Positions 20,918-30,032 of a stretch of 61,991 nucleotides of DNA are shown here, in pieces. This stretch comes from Microbacterium aurantiacum (GTDB lineage: Bacteria; Actinomycetota; Actinomycetes; Actinomycetales; Microbacteriaceae). The notes under the pieces were generated by a model. That model was not told the DNA's origin, did not search any database, and saw only the letters and a program-made list of their open reading frames with translations. A program made the position numbers and the translations under genes. Position 1 is the stretch's first letter; each line of letters starts with the position of its first letter. The DNA lies in the NCBI RefSeq assembly GCF_002872075.1, contig NZ_PGGU01000011.1, forward strand, positions 1 to 61,991, given 5' to 3'.

Positions 20918-22153
20918 TCAGCGCTTTCCGGTGAGGAGGGTTTCGCCGATGAAGCCGCCTTCGGCGCACCCCGGCGGAACGGCGAACACGGCGGAGCCGA
21001 TGGGCACGGTCCATTCGTTGAGCAGATCGAGCTCGTCGAGTCGTCGCTGCATAGGGACGAACTGGCGCTCGACGTCGGCCTGGAAAGACACGAAGAGGAG
21101 ACCCGATTCGGAGACCTCGGCTCCGTACGGGCGTTCGTCGTAGTTGTAGCCGCGGCGGAAGATGCGCTCGTCGCCGTCGCCGCGGACCCGTCGGATATGC
21201 GCGAACTGCGGGATCACCGGGAAGCCGACGGCGGTCGTGGCGTCGAAGTCCGGCTCGTCGAACTCGTCGGTCCCGGTCAGCGGAGCCCCGTGCGCGATCG
21301 TTCTTCCCACCGACGCTTCGCGTCCGCTGCGATCAAGCCGGTCCCACTTGTCCAGATCCATCCGGATGCGGCGGATCACCATGCCCGTCCCGCCGGCGAG
21401 CCAGCCGTCATCCGACCAGACCACCCGGTCGAAGTCCTTCGAGCCCGGCTGCGGATTGGTCGTGCCGTCCACCTGTCCGAACAGGTTCCGCATCGTGGTG
21501 CCTGGTCGTTCGGTGCCATAGGCACGCCGGAACCCCTGCTGGGTCCAGCGGATGGATGCGAAGCCACGCGCGTCCTTGAGCAGCATCCGCGTCGCATGCG
21601 CCACGGTGAGCGGGTCATCGCCGGCGACCTGCAGCAGGAGATCTCCATGGGAGAACTCCGGCTGGAGTCGGTCGATGCCGAACGCGGGCAGCGGGGCGAG
21701 CCATCCGGGTCTCGTCCCGCCTGCACGCGCGACGAACTCCGGGCCGAAGCCGAACGTGACGGTCAGGCGTGCGGGAGACAGGGCGAGTTCCGGCTCGGAA
21801 TCGGCCAGCGCCGGCCGTCCCTGAGTGAGACGGGCCGCGTCGTCGGTGAGGATGCGCATCAAGCGGATGAGGGCTGCGGCATCGGCTCCGTCATGCAGAT
21901 CGAGGCCGATGAAAGTCCCGTGCGCCTGGGCGGCGGTGTCGACGCCGGCTTGATGCTCACCGAAGAACGGCACCGTCGCGTCGCCGTTCATCGGCGTCGA
22001 CGGTGGTGCGTCGTCGGGATCCGTGCGATTGAGAGCGAGGTCGGCACCGATCGCCGCGGCCGCGCCGATCCCGGCGACAGCTCCTCCGAGGAGGAACTGC
22101 CGCCGGGTCGAGCGGACGTGACCGGTGCGCGCGCCCTCAGCGGGCGCCGGCAT
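20918..22153 (-). CDS. Tat-exported DyP-type heme peroxidase
   Basis: A 411-residue DyP peroxidase related to EfeB. The Tat signal TRRQFLLGG with a following hydrophobic stretch is at residues 16-40. The catalytic Asp motif reads FGQVDGT and the proximal heme ligand is the His in QFAHIRRV. It should use peroxide on an unknown substrate outside the cytosol. The ATG overlaps the PCuAC stop by one base (TGATG). Usual EfeB partners efeU and efeO are not present; copper proteins take their place. Confidence 0.88.
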   Translation of the reverse strand: MPAPAEGARTGHVRSTRRQFLLGGAVAGIGAAAAIGADLALNRTDPDDAPPSTPMNGDATVPFFGEHQAGVDTAAQAHGTFIGLDLHDGADAAALIRLMRILTDDAARLTQGRPALADSEPELALSPARLTVTFGFGPEFVARAGGTRPGWLAPLPAFGIDRLQPEFSHGDLLLQVAGDDPLTVAHATRMLLKDARGFASIRWTQQGFRRAYGTERPGTTMRNLFGQVDGTTNPQPGSKDFDRVVWSDDGWLAGGTGMVIRRIRMDLDKWDRLDRSGREASVGRTIAHGAPLTGTDEFDEPDFDATTAVGFPVIPQFAHIRRVRGDGDERIFRRGYNYDERPYGAEVSESGLLFVSFQADVERQFVPMQRRLDELDLLNEWTVPIGSAVFAVPPGCAEGGFIGETLLTGKR

Positions 22154-22686
22154 CAGTGATCCATGCCTTCGTGATCGTCGCCGTCCTCGTAGTTCTCGTT
22201 GGCGCCGGAGAAGTCCTTCACCGGCGCGGTGAACTCGTAGGTCGAATCGTCGGAGAAGGTGAGGGTGAAGGTCGCCTCGTCGCCGGCTTGCAGAGGCTCG
22301 GTGAGGCTCATCAGCATGATGTGACTTCCGCCCGGCTCGAGCGCGAGTTCACCGCCGGCGGGGATGACGAATCCGCCTTCGATCTCGCGCATGATCATCT
22401 CTCCGGCCTCGTTCTCCACGGTCTCGTGCAGCTCGAGCATCGGCGACGCGTCGGACTCGACAGAGACGACCGTCACATCCTCGTCACCGCTGTTCACGAG
22501 TGTGCCGAACGCGGCGGACATGCCTTCGGCGGCTGATTTCACCCAGGCGTCCTCGATGGTGACGACGTCGCCGGCCGGCGCGGAATCCACTGCGGCGGGC
22601 GCAGTGGCGGCCGCGCAGCCGGTCAGGGCGAGGAACGAGACGGCGAGCAACGCCGCGGCACGGGGAAGGGTCTTGAAGGTGTTCAT
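22153..22686 (-). CDS. Copper chaperone PCu(A)C family lipoprotein
   Basis: A 177-residue lipoprotein with lipid Cys24 (ALTGC). The core motif with M-x-x-x-H (MLELHE), later MIM and a final SHIMLM is the PCuAC Cu(I) site. The C-terminus is acidic with added His and Met (DDHEGMDH), a possible second metal site. Family members deliver copper to cytochrome oxidase. The gene follows copC by about ten bases and overlaps the DyP gene. The start at MNTFKTL is set by the signal peptide and an upstream purine-rich site. Confidence 0.9.
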   Translation of the reverse strand: MNTFKTLPRAAALLAVSFLALTGCAAATAPAAVDSAPAGDVVTIEDAWVKSAAEGMSAAFGTLVNSGDEDVTVVSVESDASPMLELHETVENEAGEMIMREIEGGFVIPAGGELALEPGGSHIMLMSLTEPLQAGDEATFTLTFSDDSTYEFTAPVKDFSGANENYEDGDDHEGMDH

Positions 22687-22696
22687 CTGTTGCCTT

Positions 22697-23302
22697 TCAC
22701 AGGTTCTCCGCCTCGCCCGTGTCCGGCGAGGCGGCTGTCGCCCTGGGGCGACGAAGGAATCGATAGAGCGCGTAGCCGGCGGCAGCGACAGCTGCCCCTC
22801 CTGCGCCGATGAGCAGCATCCGGAGGAGGCTGCTCGATTCACCTGCGATCTGATCTTCCGCGTCAGACGCTCCGTCTGACGCACTGCTGCCCGTCGATGC
22901 CGTGACCATCGGTTCGGCCTCGCCGACCGTGAACGGGATCACGCCCGAGATCGGGTGCCCGTCCTCCGAGACGACCTGCCATCGCACTTGATAGCCCGCG
23001 ACCGGCATTCCGGCCTCGAGCTGCGCGGTGACCACGTTCCCTTCGACCTCGACCTCTCCGGTGGCCCAGTCGTCACCCGATTCGTCGACGACCATCACCA
23101 GGGCTCCGGTCATGGACGCATCGAGGACGATGAGGTCTCCGGAGAACGTCAGGGAGACGCTCTCCGGAGCCGAAGCGAGCTGCTCGCCCGCACTGGGGGT
23201 GCTGGACACCAGCTGGTCGTGTGCGGATGCCGGTGTCGTGGTCGCCAGCACGGCGACGACGGCCACGGCGAGCGCCGCGCTGATCCTGTGGAAAGGGGAC
23301 AT
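22697..23302 (-). CDS. CopC-domain copper-resistance protein with C-terminal anchor
   Basis: A 201-residue protein with a signal peptide cut before His28 (TPASA-HD), the usual N-terminal copper ligand of CopC. The domain contains SVSLTFSGDL and the second site DGHPISGVI. A linker and one helix (LLRMLLIGAGGAAVAAAGYAL) anchor it to the membrane, followed by a basic tail. It should bind copper outside the cell and may hand it to the PCuAC protein encoded next. No CopD domain is fused. Confidence 0.9.
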   Translation of the reverse strand: MSPFHRISAALAVAVVAVLATTTPASAHDQLVSSTPSAGEQLASAPESVSLTFSGDLIVLDASMTGALVMVVDESGDDWATGEVEVEGNVVTAQLEAGMPVAGYQVRWQVVSEDGHPISGVIPFTVGEAEPMVTASTGSSASDGASDAEDQIAGESSSLLRMLLIGAGGAAVAAAGYALYRFLRRPRATAASPDTGEAENL

Positions 23303-23424
23303 GAGGAAGGGCCTCTCGTCGGGCGCCGACAGACGGCGCCAACGGTACGTTCAGAGCAGCTCGGGTGCGCAGGAGCTTCCGAGCGGAAGCACACCAGGCG
23401 GCGACGGAGCGCGGCCGGTGCGGA

Positions 23425-24039
23425 TCAGATCGCGCTGAGAACCGGCGGAGCGCGTCCCCGCAGCGTCGCCAGCGCATGAGCATCCAGCGGGCGGACGCGC
23501 TCGAACAGCGCGTCGGCCTCTTCATGGACGACGAGGCTCGGTGATGCCAGCACGGCGTCGACGCGGCGTTGCACCCACTGTGCGGCCTGGACGGCGAGTG
23601 CTCGCAGCGCGAGGAGCAGCCGCTCGCCGCGATGTGCGACGACGACGGTGACGATCGCGGCGAGCGCGTGGCCGAACCACATCGAGCTGTCGGCGACGAC
23701 GACCTCGGCGACGCCGCTGCCGGCGGGACCGACGGGAAGGATGATCGGCGCCCCGTGCACGTGCGGTGTCGTGATTCCGGACGGGCTGACGGTGCCCAGG
23801 ACGAACAGCACATGGAACAGGAGCTGGCTGACGACCACGGACGCGCTGAGCCGGATGACCGACAGCTTCCGCCCTGCCAGCAGCACGCAGATCATGAAGG
23901 AGAAGACCCACGGAACCACGATGCCCAGAGGTCCCGGCATCTGGCCTCCGCCGGTCATGTGACCCGCAAGCGCCGCGAATGTCGCCAGAGTCGCCGCCGC
24001 GAAGCCGCGAACGACGGCGGGCTTCCTGGTCGGGGTCAC
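23425..24039 (-). CDS. Predicted membrane protein near copper genes
   Basis: A 204-residue protein I do not recognise. It has about five hydrophobic segments, a His/Met-rich loop (AGHMTGGGQMPG and TTPHVHGAP) that could bind copper, and a C-terminal soluble tail. It is 122 bp upstream of copC on the same strand, so it may be the first gene of the copper operon. The start could be one of several; MTPTRKPAVV at 24039 was kept as the longest with a fitting N-terminus. Confidence 0.6.
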   Translation of the reverse strand: MTPTRKPAVVRGFAAATLATFAALAGHMTGGGQMPGPLGIVVPWVFSFMICVLLAGRKLSVIRLSASVVVSQLLFHVLFVLGTVSPSGITTPHVHGAPIILPVGPAGSGVAEVVVADSSMWFGHALAAIVTVVVAHRGERLLLALRALAVQAAQWVQRRVDAVLASPSLVVHEEADALFERVRPLDAHALATLRGRAPPVLSAI

Positions 24040-24209
24040 CTCACCATCCTTGCACTCCTCGACGACGCCTCAGGTCGCCTGATTCTGCACGACCAGCAGG
24101 CGCGCCCGTCGTCCCTAGCTCGCAGCACCATGAAAGATCAAGCCCCTGAACCCTGAGCAGGTTTCCCCCTTAATGTGACAGACCCGTGACAACGAAAGGG
24201 AACGACACC

Positions 24210-24689
24210 ATGTCTCAGACACAGCTCGAGTCTCCGCAGGACCTTCTCCGGTACCAGCTCCGCACCGCCCTGACGATGGAGGACGACTCGCTCGCAGCAC
24301 TGAAGGAGCTTGCCGGCGCGGCACGTTCGGCGGATGTGAAGAAGCTCTTCCGTCACCATCAGGATGAGACGAAGGAACAGATCGAGAACCTTCGCCGGGT
24401 GTTCGCCCTGCTCGAGCTGCCAGAATCCACTGCCCCGTCACCGAGCACAAAAGGCATCTCGAAGCAGGCGCAGTCGCTGATCGGCAAGTCCGCCCCATCG
24501 CTCCGCGACCAGGTGACGCTGTCATCTGCGCTGGGCAATGAACACTACGAGATCTCGGCCTATCGGAGCCTGATCGTGGCTGTCACGCCTGTGCATGCGG
24601 AAGCCGCGCGGTTGCTCCAGGACAATCTCGACCAGGAGACCCACACGAGCGAGGAACTGCTGACCAGGCTTCAGGAGATGGCCGCGTAG
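24210..24689 (+). CDS. DUF892 ferritin-like protein
   Basis: A 159-residue helical protein like YciE/YciF. LLRYQLRTALTMEDDSLAAL, LFRHHQDETKEQIENL and LGNEHYEISAY carry the acidic and histidine residues of a di-iron four-helix bundle. Such proteins are linked to stress but their role is unclear. The ATG follows GAAAGGGA at good distance. It stands alone between the copper operon (divergent) and a TetR gene. Confidence 0.82.
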   Translation: MSQTQLESPQDLLRYQLRTALTMEDDSLAALKELAGAARSADVKKLFRHHQDETKEQIENLRRVFALLELPESTAPSPSTKGISKQAQSLIGKSAPSLRDQVTLSSALGNEHYEISAYRSLIVAVTPVHAEAARLLQDNLDQETHTSEELLTRLQEMAA

Positions 24690-24748
24690 ATCCCCTGGCC
24701 GACACTCGCGCCGACTTCAGGTGACGCCGTCAACCGTATGATTGTGGC

Positions 24749-25324
24749 ATGGTCAGTCGTTCGGAATCTGCTGCAGCCACACGTCGCTCGCTCCTGGATG
24801 CCGCCCGCGAGCTTCTCAACGAGGGCGGACCGCAGAAGGTGACTCTCCGCGAGATCGGCGCACGGGCCGGCGTGTCGCGCGGTGCGGCGTACCGGCACTT
24901 CGCCGACAAGGAGAGCCTCCTCGCGGCGGTCGGCGCGGAGAGCTGGGACCGGATCGCCGCAGAGTTGGCACGCGTGAGCACTCCCCGCGTCGGCGGGGAA
25001 GCCGACCTTCTCGAGTCGGCCTTGGAAGCACTGATCACGGTGAGCCGCGACGAGCCCGCCGTGTATCAGATGATGTTCACGCTGCCCGCGAAGGATCCGG
25101 AGGCTTCGATCGAGGCGGCCGGTCGCGCACAGGCCGAATTCCTGCGAATCGTCGGACGCATCGTGGGCGACGAGAACGCGCACCTGTACGGAGCGATGCT
25201 CCTCACGAGCGCTCACGGAATAGCAAGCATGGGTGCCAGCGGGCACCTCTCACCTCAGATGTGGCAGACAACCCCTCAGGCGCTCATCTCCGCGCTCACC
25301 TCCCTGATCGCGGAGAAGCGCTAG
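24749..25324 (+). CDS. TetR/AcrR family regulator
   Basis: A 191-residue TetR protein. Its HTH domain covers about residues 12-55, with KVTLREIGARAGVSRGAAYRHFADKESLL. The C-terminal part is of the common TetR_C type. It is 60 bp after the DUF892 gene, on the same strand, and convergent with the next TetR gene, so its target is not obvious from context. Confidence 0.85.
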   Translation: MVSRSESAAATRRSLLDAARELLNEGGPQKVTLREIGARAGVSRGAAYRHFADKESLLAAVGAESWDRIAAELARVSTPRVGGEADLLESALEALITVSRDEPAVYQMMFTLPAKDPEASIEAAGRAQAEFLRIVGRIVGDENAHLYGAMLLTSAHGIASMGASGHLSPQMWQTTPQALISALTSLIAEKR

Positions 25325-25377
25325 CCACCTCGTCCACGAAAACAGGCAAGGCGCATCGGCAGCGCCGCGACGGAACC

Positions 25378-25980
25378 TCAGCGAGGCAGGATCACCCTGA
25401 GCTGCTCGGTGATGTCGGCGAGGATCTGCTCGATCGACCGCTCCGCATTCACCGTGGCAGCCATCGTGACGAACATGACAGCCGAGACGATGTGGGCGAG
25501 AGCCCGAGCGGCGTCGACCGAGACGCCCTCGCCGCGGCCGATGACCTCGGCGATGAGCTCCTCGGTCTGAGCCGTGAGGCTGAGTGCCTCACTGTGGTGC
25601 GGCTCCTCGGGGTCGCCGAACACCATTTCCCGGAGGTAGGTGCGGCCGTTGTCGATCTGTTTGCGGTTGCACTCGACGACAGGCCGGACGACGGCCAGCA
25701 CTCCCTCGAGAACGCCGTCCGCAGCCGCAGCGGCCGCGCGACCCCGCTCGAGCGCCTCGGCGTACATCGAGTTCTGCACGAGCAGCAGCAGCTCACCCTT
25801 CGTCTTGGCATAAAGGAACAGCGTTCCCGTGCCGATGTCGGCGCGGTCGGCGATCTCCTGCGTCGTGACGTCGTCGACGCCGCGGTCGGCGAAGAGCTCT
25901 CCGGCGGCGGCGGTGATCCGTTCGAGCTTGTCGAGCTTGTTGCGCTCGCGCCGGCCGAGGGGGCGGGTGTCGACAGTCAT
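25378..25980 (-). CDS. TetR/AcrR family regulator, divergent from old yellow enzyme
   Basis: A 200-residue TetR protein. The HTH domain is DDVTTQEIADRADIGTGTLFLYAKTKGEL. The start at MTVDTRPLGR gives a normal N-terminus; earlier in-frame codons run into the operator region. An inverted repeat lies between it and the divergent flavin oxidoreductase gene, so it probably represses that gene and itself. The FLYAKTK form after the recognition helix is seen in TetR proteins of xenobiotic regulation, but the ligand is unknown. Confidence 0.86.
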   Translation of the reverse strand: MTVDTRPLGRRERNKLDKLERITAAAGELFADRGVDDVTTQEIADRADIGTGTLFLYAKTKGELLLLVQNSMYAEALERGRAAAAAADGVLEGVLAVVRPVVECNRKQIDNGRTYLREMVFGDPEEPHHSEALSLTAQTEELIAEVIGRGEGVSVDAARALAHIVSAVMFVTMAATVNAERSIEQILADITEQLRVILPR

Positions 25981-25999
25981 GATGTCCTTCGGGAACAAA

Positions 26000-26033
26000 T
26001 AGTGATTAAGCTCAGTTGTGATCATAGTCACTA
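26000..26033. promoter_or_regulatory. Candidate operator between TetR and old yellow enzyme
   Basis: TAGTGA (26000-26005) and TCACTA (26028-26033) are inverted arms 22 bp apart, with an inner GTGA/TCAC repeat. The AT-rich interval also holds the leftward -10-like TATGAT (26021-26026). Position fits control of both divergent genes. Confidence 0.5.
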
Positions 26034-26138
26034 GTGGGTGGGCTCGGAAGAATCTCGCCTCATTCTCCCACGCATCCCGAGAACCGACCCCGGTTCCCGG
26101 AGGTGACGACTCGCCGCACACCTAAGGATCAGCCCCGC

Positions 26139-27215
26139 ATGACCTCTTCATCTCTCTGGCAGCCGTTCACCCTCGGGCGAGTGGAGCTTCCGCACCGCGT
26201 CGCACTGGCTCCCATGACACGGAATCGCGCCGAGCGCGACGGCACACCCGGACCTCTTGTCGCCGAGTACTACGGTCAGCGCGCGTCGCTCGGTCTCATC
26301 ATCACCGAGGGCACCCAGCCGTCCGCGGACGGCCAGGGCTACCTGAACACCCCCGGCATCTACACCGACGCTCACATCGCCGGGTGGCGCGGAGTCGCGG
26401 ATGCCGTGCACGCCGGCGGCGGTTCGCTCTTCGTGCAGCTCATGCACGTCGGGCGGATCTCCCACCCCGACAACACCCCGCACCACCGCCAGCCGGTCGC
26501 CCCATCGGCGATCGCGCCCGGGCAGGAGATGTTCACCGCGAATGGCCCGCAGCAGATCCCGACGCCTCGCGAACTGAGCCTCGACGACATCCAGGATGTG
26601 ATCGCCGATTTCCGCCAAGCGGCAGCCTCGGCGATCGCCGCGGGAGCGGACGGCATCGAGATCCACGGCGCCAACGGCTATCTTCTCCACCAGTTCCTCT
26701 CTCCGAACGCGAACCACCGCACCGATGCCTACGGTGGCTCGATCGAGAACCGCTCGCGCTTCGTCGTGGAGGTCGCTCAGGCGGTCGCTGACGAGATCGG
26801 CGCCGATCGGGTCGGCATCCGCCTGTCCCCGGCGATGCCGCTCGGCGGAATCGACGAGGGCGAGACCGAAAGCGTGCGAGCGCAGTACCGGCAACTGGTC
26901 AGCGCGCTCGCCCCGCTCGACCTCGCATACCTGCACCTGCACCATGTCGGGGATGACGAGCTCCTGGCGTCGCTGCGTGAGGCGTGGCCGACCGCCGTGC
27001 TCGTCGTGCGCTACGGCCGTACCCGCGCGCAGATCGCCGACGACATCGAGGCCGGGTTCGCCGACATCGCACCCCTGGGGCGTTTCGCCCTCGCGAACCC
27101 CGACGTCGTCGAGCGCCTGCGAACCGACGCGCCGTTCAACGAGGTCGATCCGGCGACGCTGTACACCGGCGGAGCCGAGGGCTACGTCGACTACCCGCTC
27201 CTCGCGCGAGTCTGA
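26139..27215 (+). CDS. Old yellow enzyme family NADH:flavin oxidoreductase
   Basis: A 358-residue TIM-barrel FMN enzyme of the OYE type. HRVALAPMTRNRA, LFVQLMHVGRISH, GADGIEIHGANGYLLHQFLSP, NHRTDAYGGSIENR and a C-terminal FADIAPLGRFALANPD are the family blocks in order. It should reduce activated double bonds or nitro groups using NAD(P)H. The start MTSSSLW follows CTAAGGAT. A short-chain dehydrogenase follows 44 bp on and a TetR gene is divergent. Confidence 0.9.
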   Translation: MTSSSLWQPFTLGRVELPHRVALAPMTRNRAERDGTPGPLVAEYYGQRASLGLIITEGTQPSADGQGYLNTPGIYTDAHIAGWRGVADAVHAGGGSLFVQLMHVGRISHPDNTPHHRQPVAPSAIAPGQEMFTANGPQQIPTPRELSLDDIQDVIADFRQAAASAIAAGADGIEIHGANGYLLHQFLSPNANHRTDAYGGSIENRSRFVVEVAQAVADEIGADRVGIRLSPAMPLGGIDEGETESVRAQYRQLVSALAPLDLAYLHLHHVGDDELLASLREAWPTAVLVVRYGRTRAQIADDIEAGFADIAPLGRFALANPDVVERLRTDAPFNEVDPATLYTGGAEGYVDYPLLARV

Positions 27216-27259
27216 CGCCCCCTCCCCTCCGCCCCCACCCCTACAGAAAGATCAACATC

Positions 27260-27973
27260 ATGCCCACCCTCTCTGGAGCAGTCGTCCTCGTCACCGGCGC
27301 GAACGGCGGCATCGGCACGCAATTCGTCCACCAGGCCCTCGCGCGCGGTGCTGCCAAGGTCTATGCATCCGCTCGCACACCGCGCGAGTGGGATGACGAG
27401 CGCATCGTGCCGCTCACCCTGAATGTGACCGATCCCGCCTCGATCGCCGCAGCCGTCACCGCCGCCCCCGACGTCACGGTCCTCATCAACAACGCCGGCG
27501 CATCGGTCTCGAGCCCCGGGATCCTCTCCCACAGCGACGAGGAGATCCGCTCGAACGTCGAGATCAACTTCTTCGGCCCGCTGTTCCTGGCTCGCGCCTT
27601 CGCCCCGATCCTGTCGGCGAAGCCGGGAGCCGCGATCATCGACATCCACTCCGCACTCAGCTGGTACGCAGTCGCCGGCATCTACAGCGCGACGAAGGCC
27701 GCGCTGTGGTCCGCGACGAACTCGCTCCGCATCGAACTGGCGCCGGCCGGTGTGCACGTCGTCGGCGTGCACGTGGGGTACGTCGACACCGCGATGGCGG
27801 CGAACGTCACCGACCCGAAGCTCGACCCCGCCGTCCTCGTGACCAAGGTGCTGGATGCGACGGAGGCAGGCGAGTACGAAGTGCTCGCCGACGACATCTC
27901 CGTGCAGCTCAAGGCCGCCCTGAGCGCACCGCTCGAGGCGCTCTACCCGCAGCTCGCCTCCGCCGTGCTGTAG
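27260..27973 (+). CDS. Short-chain dehydrogenase/reductase
   Basis: A 237-residue Rossmann-fold SDR. The cofactor loop TGANGGIG is at residues 13-20, INNAG near residue 79, the catalytic Ser in HSALSW and the YSATK motif further on. The acid residue after the first beta-alpha unit favours neither NAD nor NADP clearly. The substrate is unknown; joint expression with the old yellow enzyme suggests carbonyl or enone metabolism. The ATG follows AGAAAG. It ends eight bases before a strong terminator. Confidence 0.9.
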   Translation: MPTLSGAVVLVTGANGGIGTQFVHQALARGAAKVYASARTPREWDDERIVPLTLNVTDPASIAAAVTAAPDVTVLINNAGASVSSPGILSHSDEEIRSNVEINFFGPLFLARAFAPILSAKPGAAIIDIHSALSWYAVAGIYSATKAALWSATNSLRIELAPAGVHVVGVHVGYVDTAMAANVTDPKLDPAVLVTKVLDATEAGEYEVLADDISVQLKAALSAPLEALYPQLASAVL

Positions 27974-27980
27974 CCGAGAC

Positions 27981-28020
27981 GACGAAGGCCCCGCGATCGA
28001 TAAGTCGCGGGGCCTTCGTC
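27981..28020. terminator. Bidirectional terminator
   Basis: GACGAAGGCCCCGCGA and TCGCGGGGCCTTCGTC form a perfect 16-bp stem with an 8-base loop. It lies between the convergent SDR and MDR reductase genes. Confidence 0.9.
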
Positions 28021-28045
28021 TGTCCGGCTTTCGAACTGGGAAGCC

Positions 28046-29041
28046 TCAGGGGTTGCTGATGACGGCCTTCCCGCGGATGCCTCCTGCGGCCAGGGAGTCG
28101 ATCCCGGCGACGGTCTCGTTGAACGGGAACACGCGGCCGACGATCGGGCGGATGACTCCGCCGTCCACGAGCTCGGCGATCTCACGGAGCTGATCACCGC
28201 TGGCGCGCATGAAGAGGAACGTGTAGTCGACGCCGAGCCGCCTGGCCTGCGTGCGGACCTTGCGGCTCAAGGCGGAGACGGCGAGCCGGAGGATCGGGTT
28301 GAGACCAGCGGCGCGGGCGAATTCGGGAGTCGGAGGACCGGAGATGCCGATCGCCTTGCCCCCGGGCCGCAGGATGCGCAGAGATTTCTCGAGATTCTCA
28401 CGCCCGAGGCTGTCGAGGACGACGTCGTATCCGCTGAGCAGTTGTTCGAAGTCCTCGGTACGGTAGTCGATGACCCGATCGGCGCCGAGCACCCGCACGA
28501 ACTCGGCGTTCCCCGCGCTGGCTGTCGTGGCGACCTGGGCGCCGAGGTGCTTCGCGAGCTGGATGGCGATTGAGCCGACGCCGCCCGCACCGGCGTGGAT
28601 GAGAACCTTCTGCCCGGGGCGGACGTCGGCGATCTCGACCAACGCCTGCCAGGCCGTCAACGCCACGAGCGGCAGCGAACCGGCCTCATCCATCGCGACC
28701 GATGCCGGCTTGAGTGCGACGTCCCTCTCATCGATCGCGATCCGCTCAGCGAACGTGCCGATGCGGTGATCACGCGGGCGTGCGTAGACCTCGTCACCGG
28801 GCTTGAAACCGCGGACTCCGGCGCCGACGCGGATGACGGTGCCCGCGACATCATGGCCGAGCGTGATCGGCAGACGGTACGGCAGGATGAGCTTGAACTC
28901 TCCGATCCGGATCTTCTCATCGAGCTGGTTGAGCCCGGCAGCCTGCACGCGCACGAGGACGTCGCGCTCGCCGACCACCGGCTCCGGCACGTCTGCTTCC
29001 CGCACCGCGGTGTTGTACTTCGAGAGGACGAACGCTCTCAT
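28046..29041 (-). CDS. NADP-dependent MDR oxidoreductase (quinone-reductase like)
   Basis: A 331-residue zinc-free medium-chain dehydrogenase. LPITLGHDVAGTV, the cofactor loop HAGAGGVGSIAIQLAKHLGA and the DYRTEDF segment place it with quinone or enoyl reductases. The catalytic zinc cysteine of classic alcohol dehydrogenases is absent. The MRAFVLSKYN start is set by AAGGAG eight bases upstream. It is the last gene of an operon after two related hydrolases. Confidence 0.88.
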   Translation of the reverse strand: MRAFVLSKYNTAVREADVPEPVVGERDVLVRVQAAGLNQLDEKIRIGEFKLILPYRLPITLGHDVAGTVIRVGAGVRGFKPGDEVYARPRDHRIGTFAERIAIDERDVALKPASVAMDEAGSLPLVALTAWQALVEIADVRPGQKVLIHAGAGGVGSIAIQLAKHLGAQVATTASAGNAEFVRVLGADRVIDYRTEDFEQLLSGYDVVLDSLGRENLEKSLRILRPGGKAIGISGPPTPEFARAAGLNPILRLAVSALSRKVRTQARRLGVDYTFLFMRASGDQLREIAELVDGGVIRPIVGRVFPFNETVAGIDSLAAGGIRGKAVISNP

Positions 29042-29092
29042 GGGTCTTGCTCCTTCGATCGGTGTTCGTTGTGATGTCACGAGTCGGCCGCG

Positions 29093-29944
29093 TCACCGGT
29101 GCAGGAAAGCCCGCACGGCGACGATGACCTCGAAGTGGTTCTGGAACGCGGCGCCGTGGCCGGCATCCGGGAAGACGGTCACGTCGGCCGCGGGGAACAC
29201 GCGGGCCAGCGCGCTCGCATTCCCGACCGGGACCATGCGGTCGCTGTCGCCGTGGAGGACCAGCACCGGCCCGCCGAATCGCGCGATCGTAGAAAGCGGC
29301 GCCTCTCCCCAGCGATGCACGGCCGAGAGCTGCGCCCGCAGAACGCCGAGGGCGACCCGGCCGTCGCGATCGGCATCCCTCTCCCGCAGGCGGCGCCGGT
29401 AATCGTGACCAGCCTTCTTGCCCGCCGCGCTGCGCGTGAAGAAGAGCCGCTCCTTCGGATCGGCGAAGGCGAGCGAGGCGCGAACGGTTCCGCCGACCAT
29501 CACCCGGGTCATCTCGGTGAGTTCGGGTCCACCGGCCGGACCGGTGCTGATCAGGATCAGCCGAGCGACGAGCTCAGGCGCCTGCCGCACGACCTCCTGC
29601 GCGACCATTCCTCCCATGGAAAGGCCGAAGAGATCGAAGCGGCGCAGGTCGAGCGCGCGCACGGCGGCGATCACGTCATCCGCCATCTGCTCCATCGAGT
29701 CGCGCACCTGCCCTCCCGATCTGCCGACACCGCGATAGCCGAGCAGGATGACCCGTCGATCCGTCGCGAGCCCGTCGACGATGCGGGGATCCCAGTCATC
29801 GAGATTCGCGCCGAGGTGATTCAGCGCGATGAGCGGGACGCCTTCCGAGGGACCGAGCTCGCGGTAGGCGATCTCAACTCCGTCGACGTGAAGGGATCGC
29901 GTCACGGCGTCGTGGAACCGAACGGTGTCTGTATGCCGTGTCAT
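29093..29944 (-). CDS. Alpha/beta hydrolase, paralogue A
   Basis: A 283-residue alpha/beta hydrolase. The nucleophile elbow is GLSMGG, the late acid lies in LHGDSDRMVP and the catalytic His in DAGHGAAFQ. It shares WDPRIVD, SMGGM and the AAGKKAG segment with the neighbour at 30033, so the pair arose by tandem duplication. Length and motifs fit esterase, lactonase or C-C hydrolase; the substrate is open. An MDR reductase follows 51 bp downstream. Confidence 0.87.
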   Translation of the reverse strand: MTRHTDTVRFHDAVTRSLHVDGVEIAYRELGPSEGVPLIALNHLGANLDDWDPRIVDGLATDRRVILLGYRGVGRSGGQVRDSMEQMADDVIAAVRALDLRRFDLFGLSMGGMVAQEVVRQAPELVARLILISTGPAGGPELTEMTRVMVGGTVRASLAFADPKERLFFTRSAAGKKAGHDYRRRLRERDADRDGRVALGVLRAQLSAVHRWGEAPLSTIARFGGPVLVLHGDSDRMVPVGNASALARVFPAADVTVFPDAGHGAAFQNHFEVIVAVRAFLHR

Positions 29945-30032
29945 GAGCTGGTTTCCCCCCGATCACCGTCGCGCTTCCAGAGCTGGATGCTTCCGGCGAA
30001 GGCCTTGCGTGTGAATCTCGGCGTGGCCGAGA

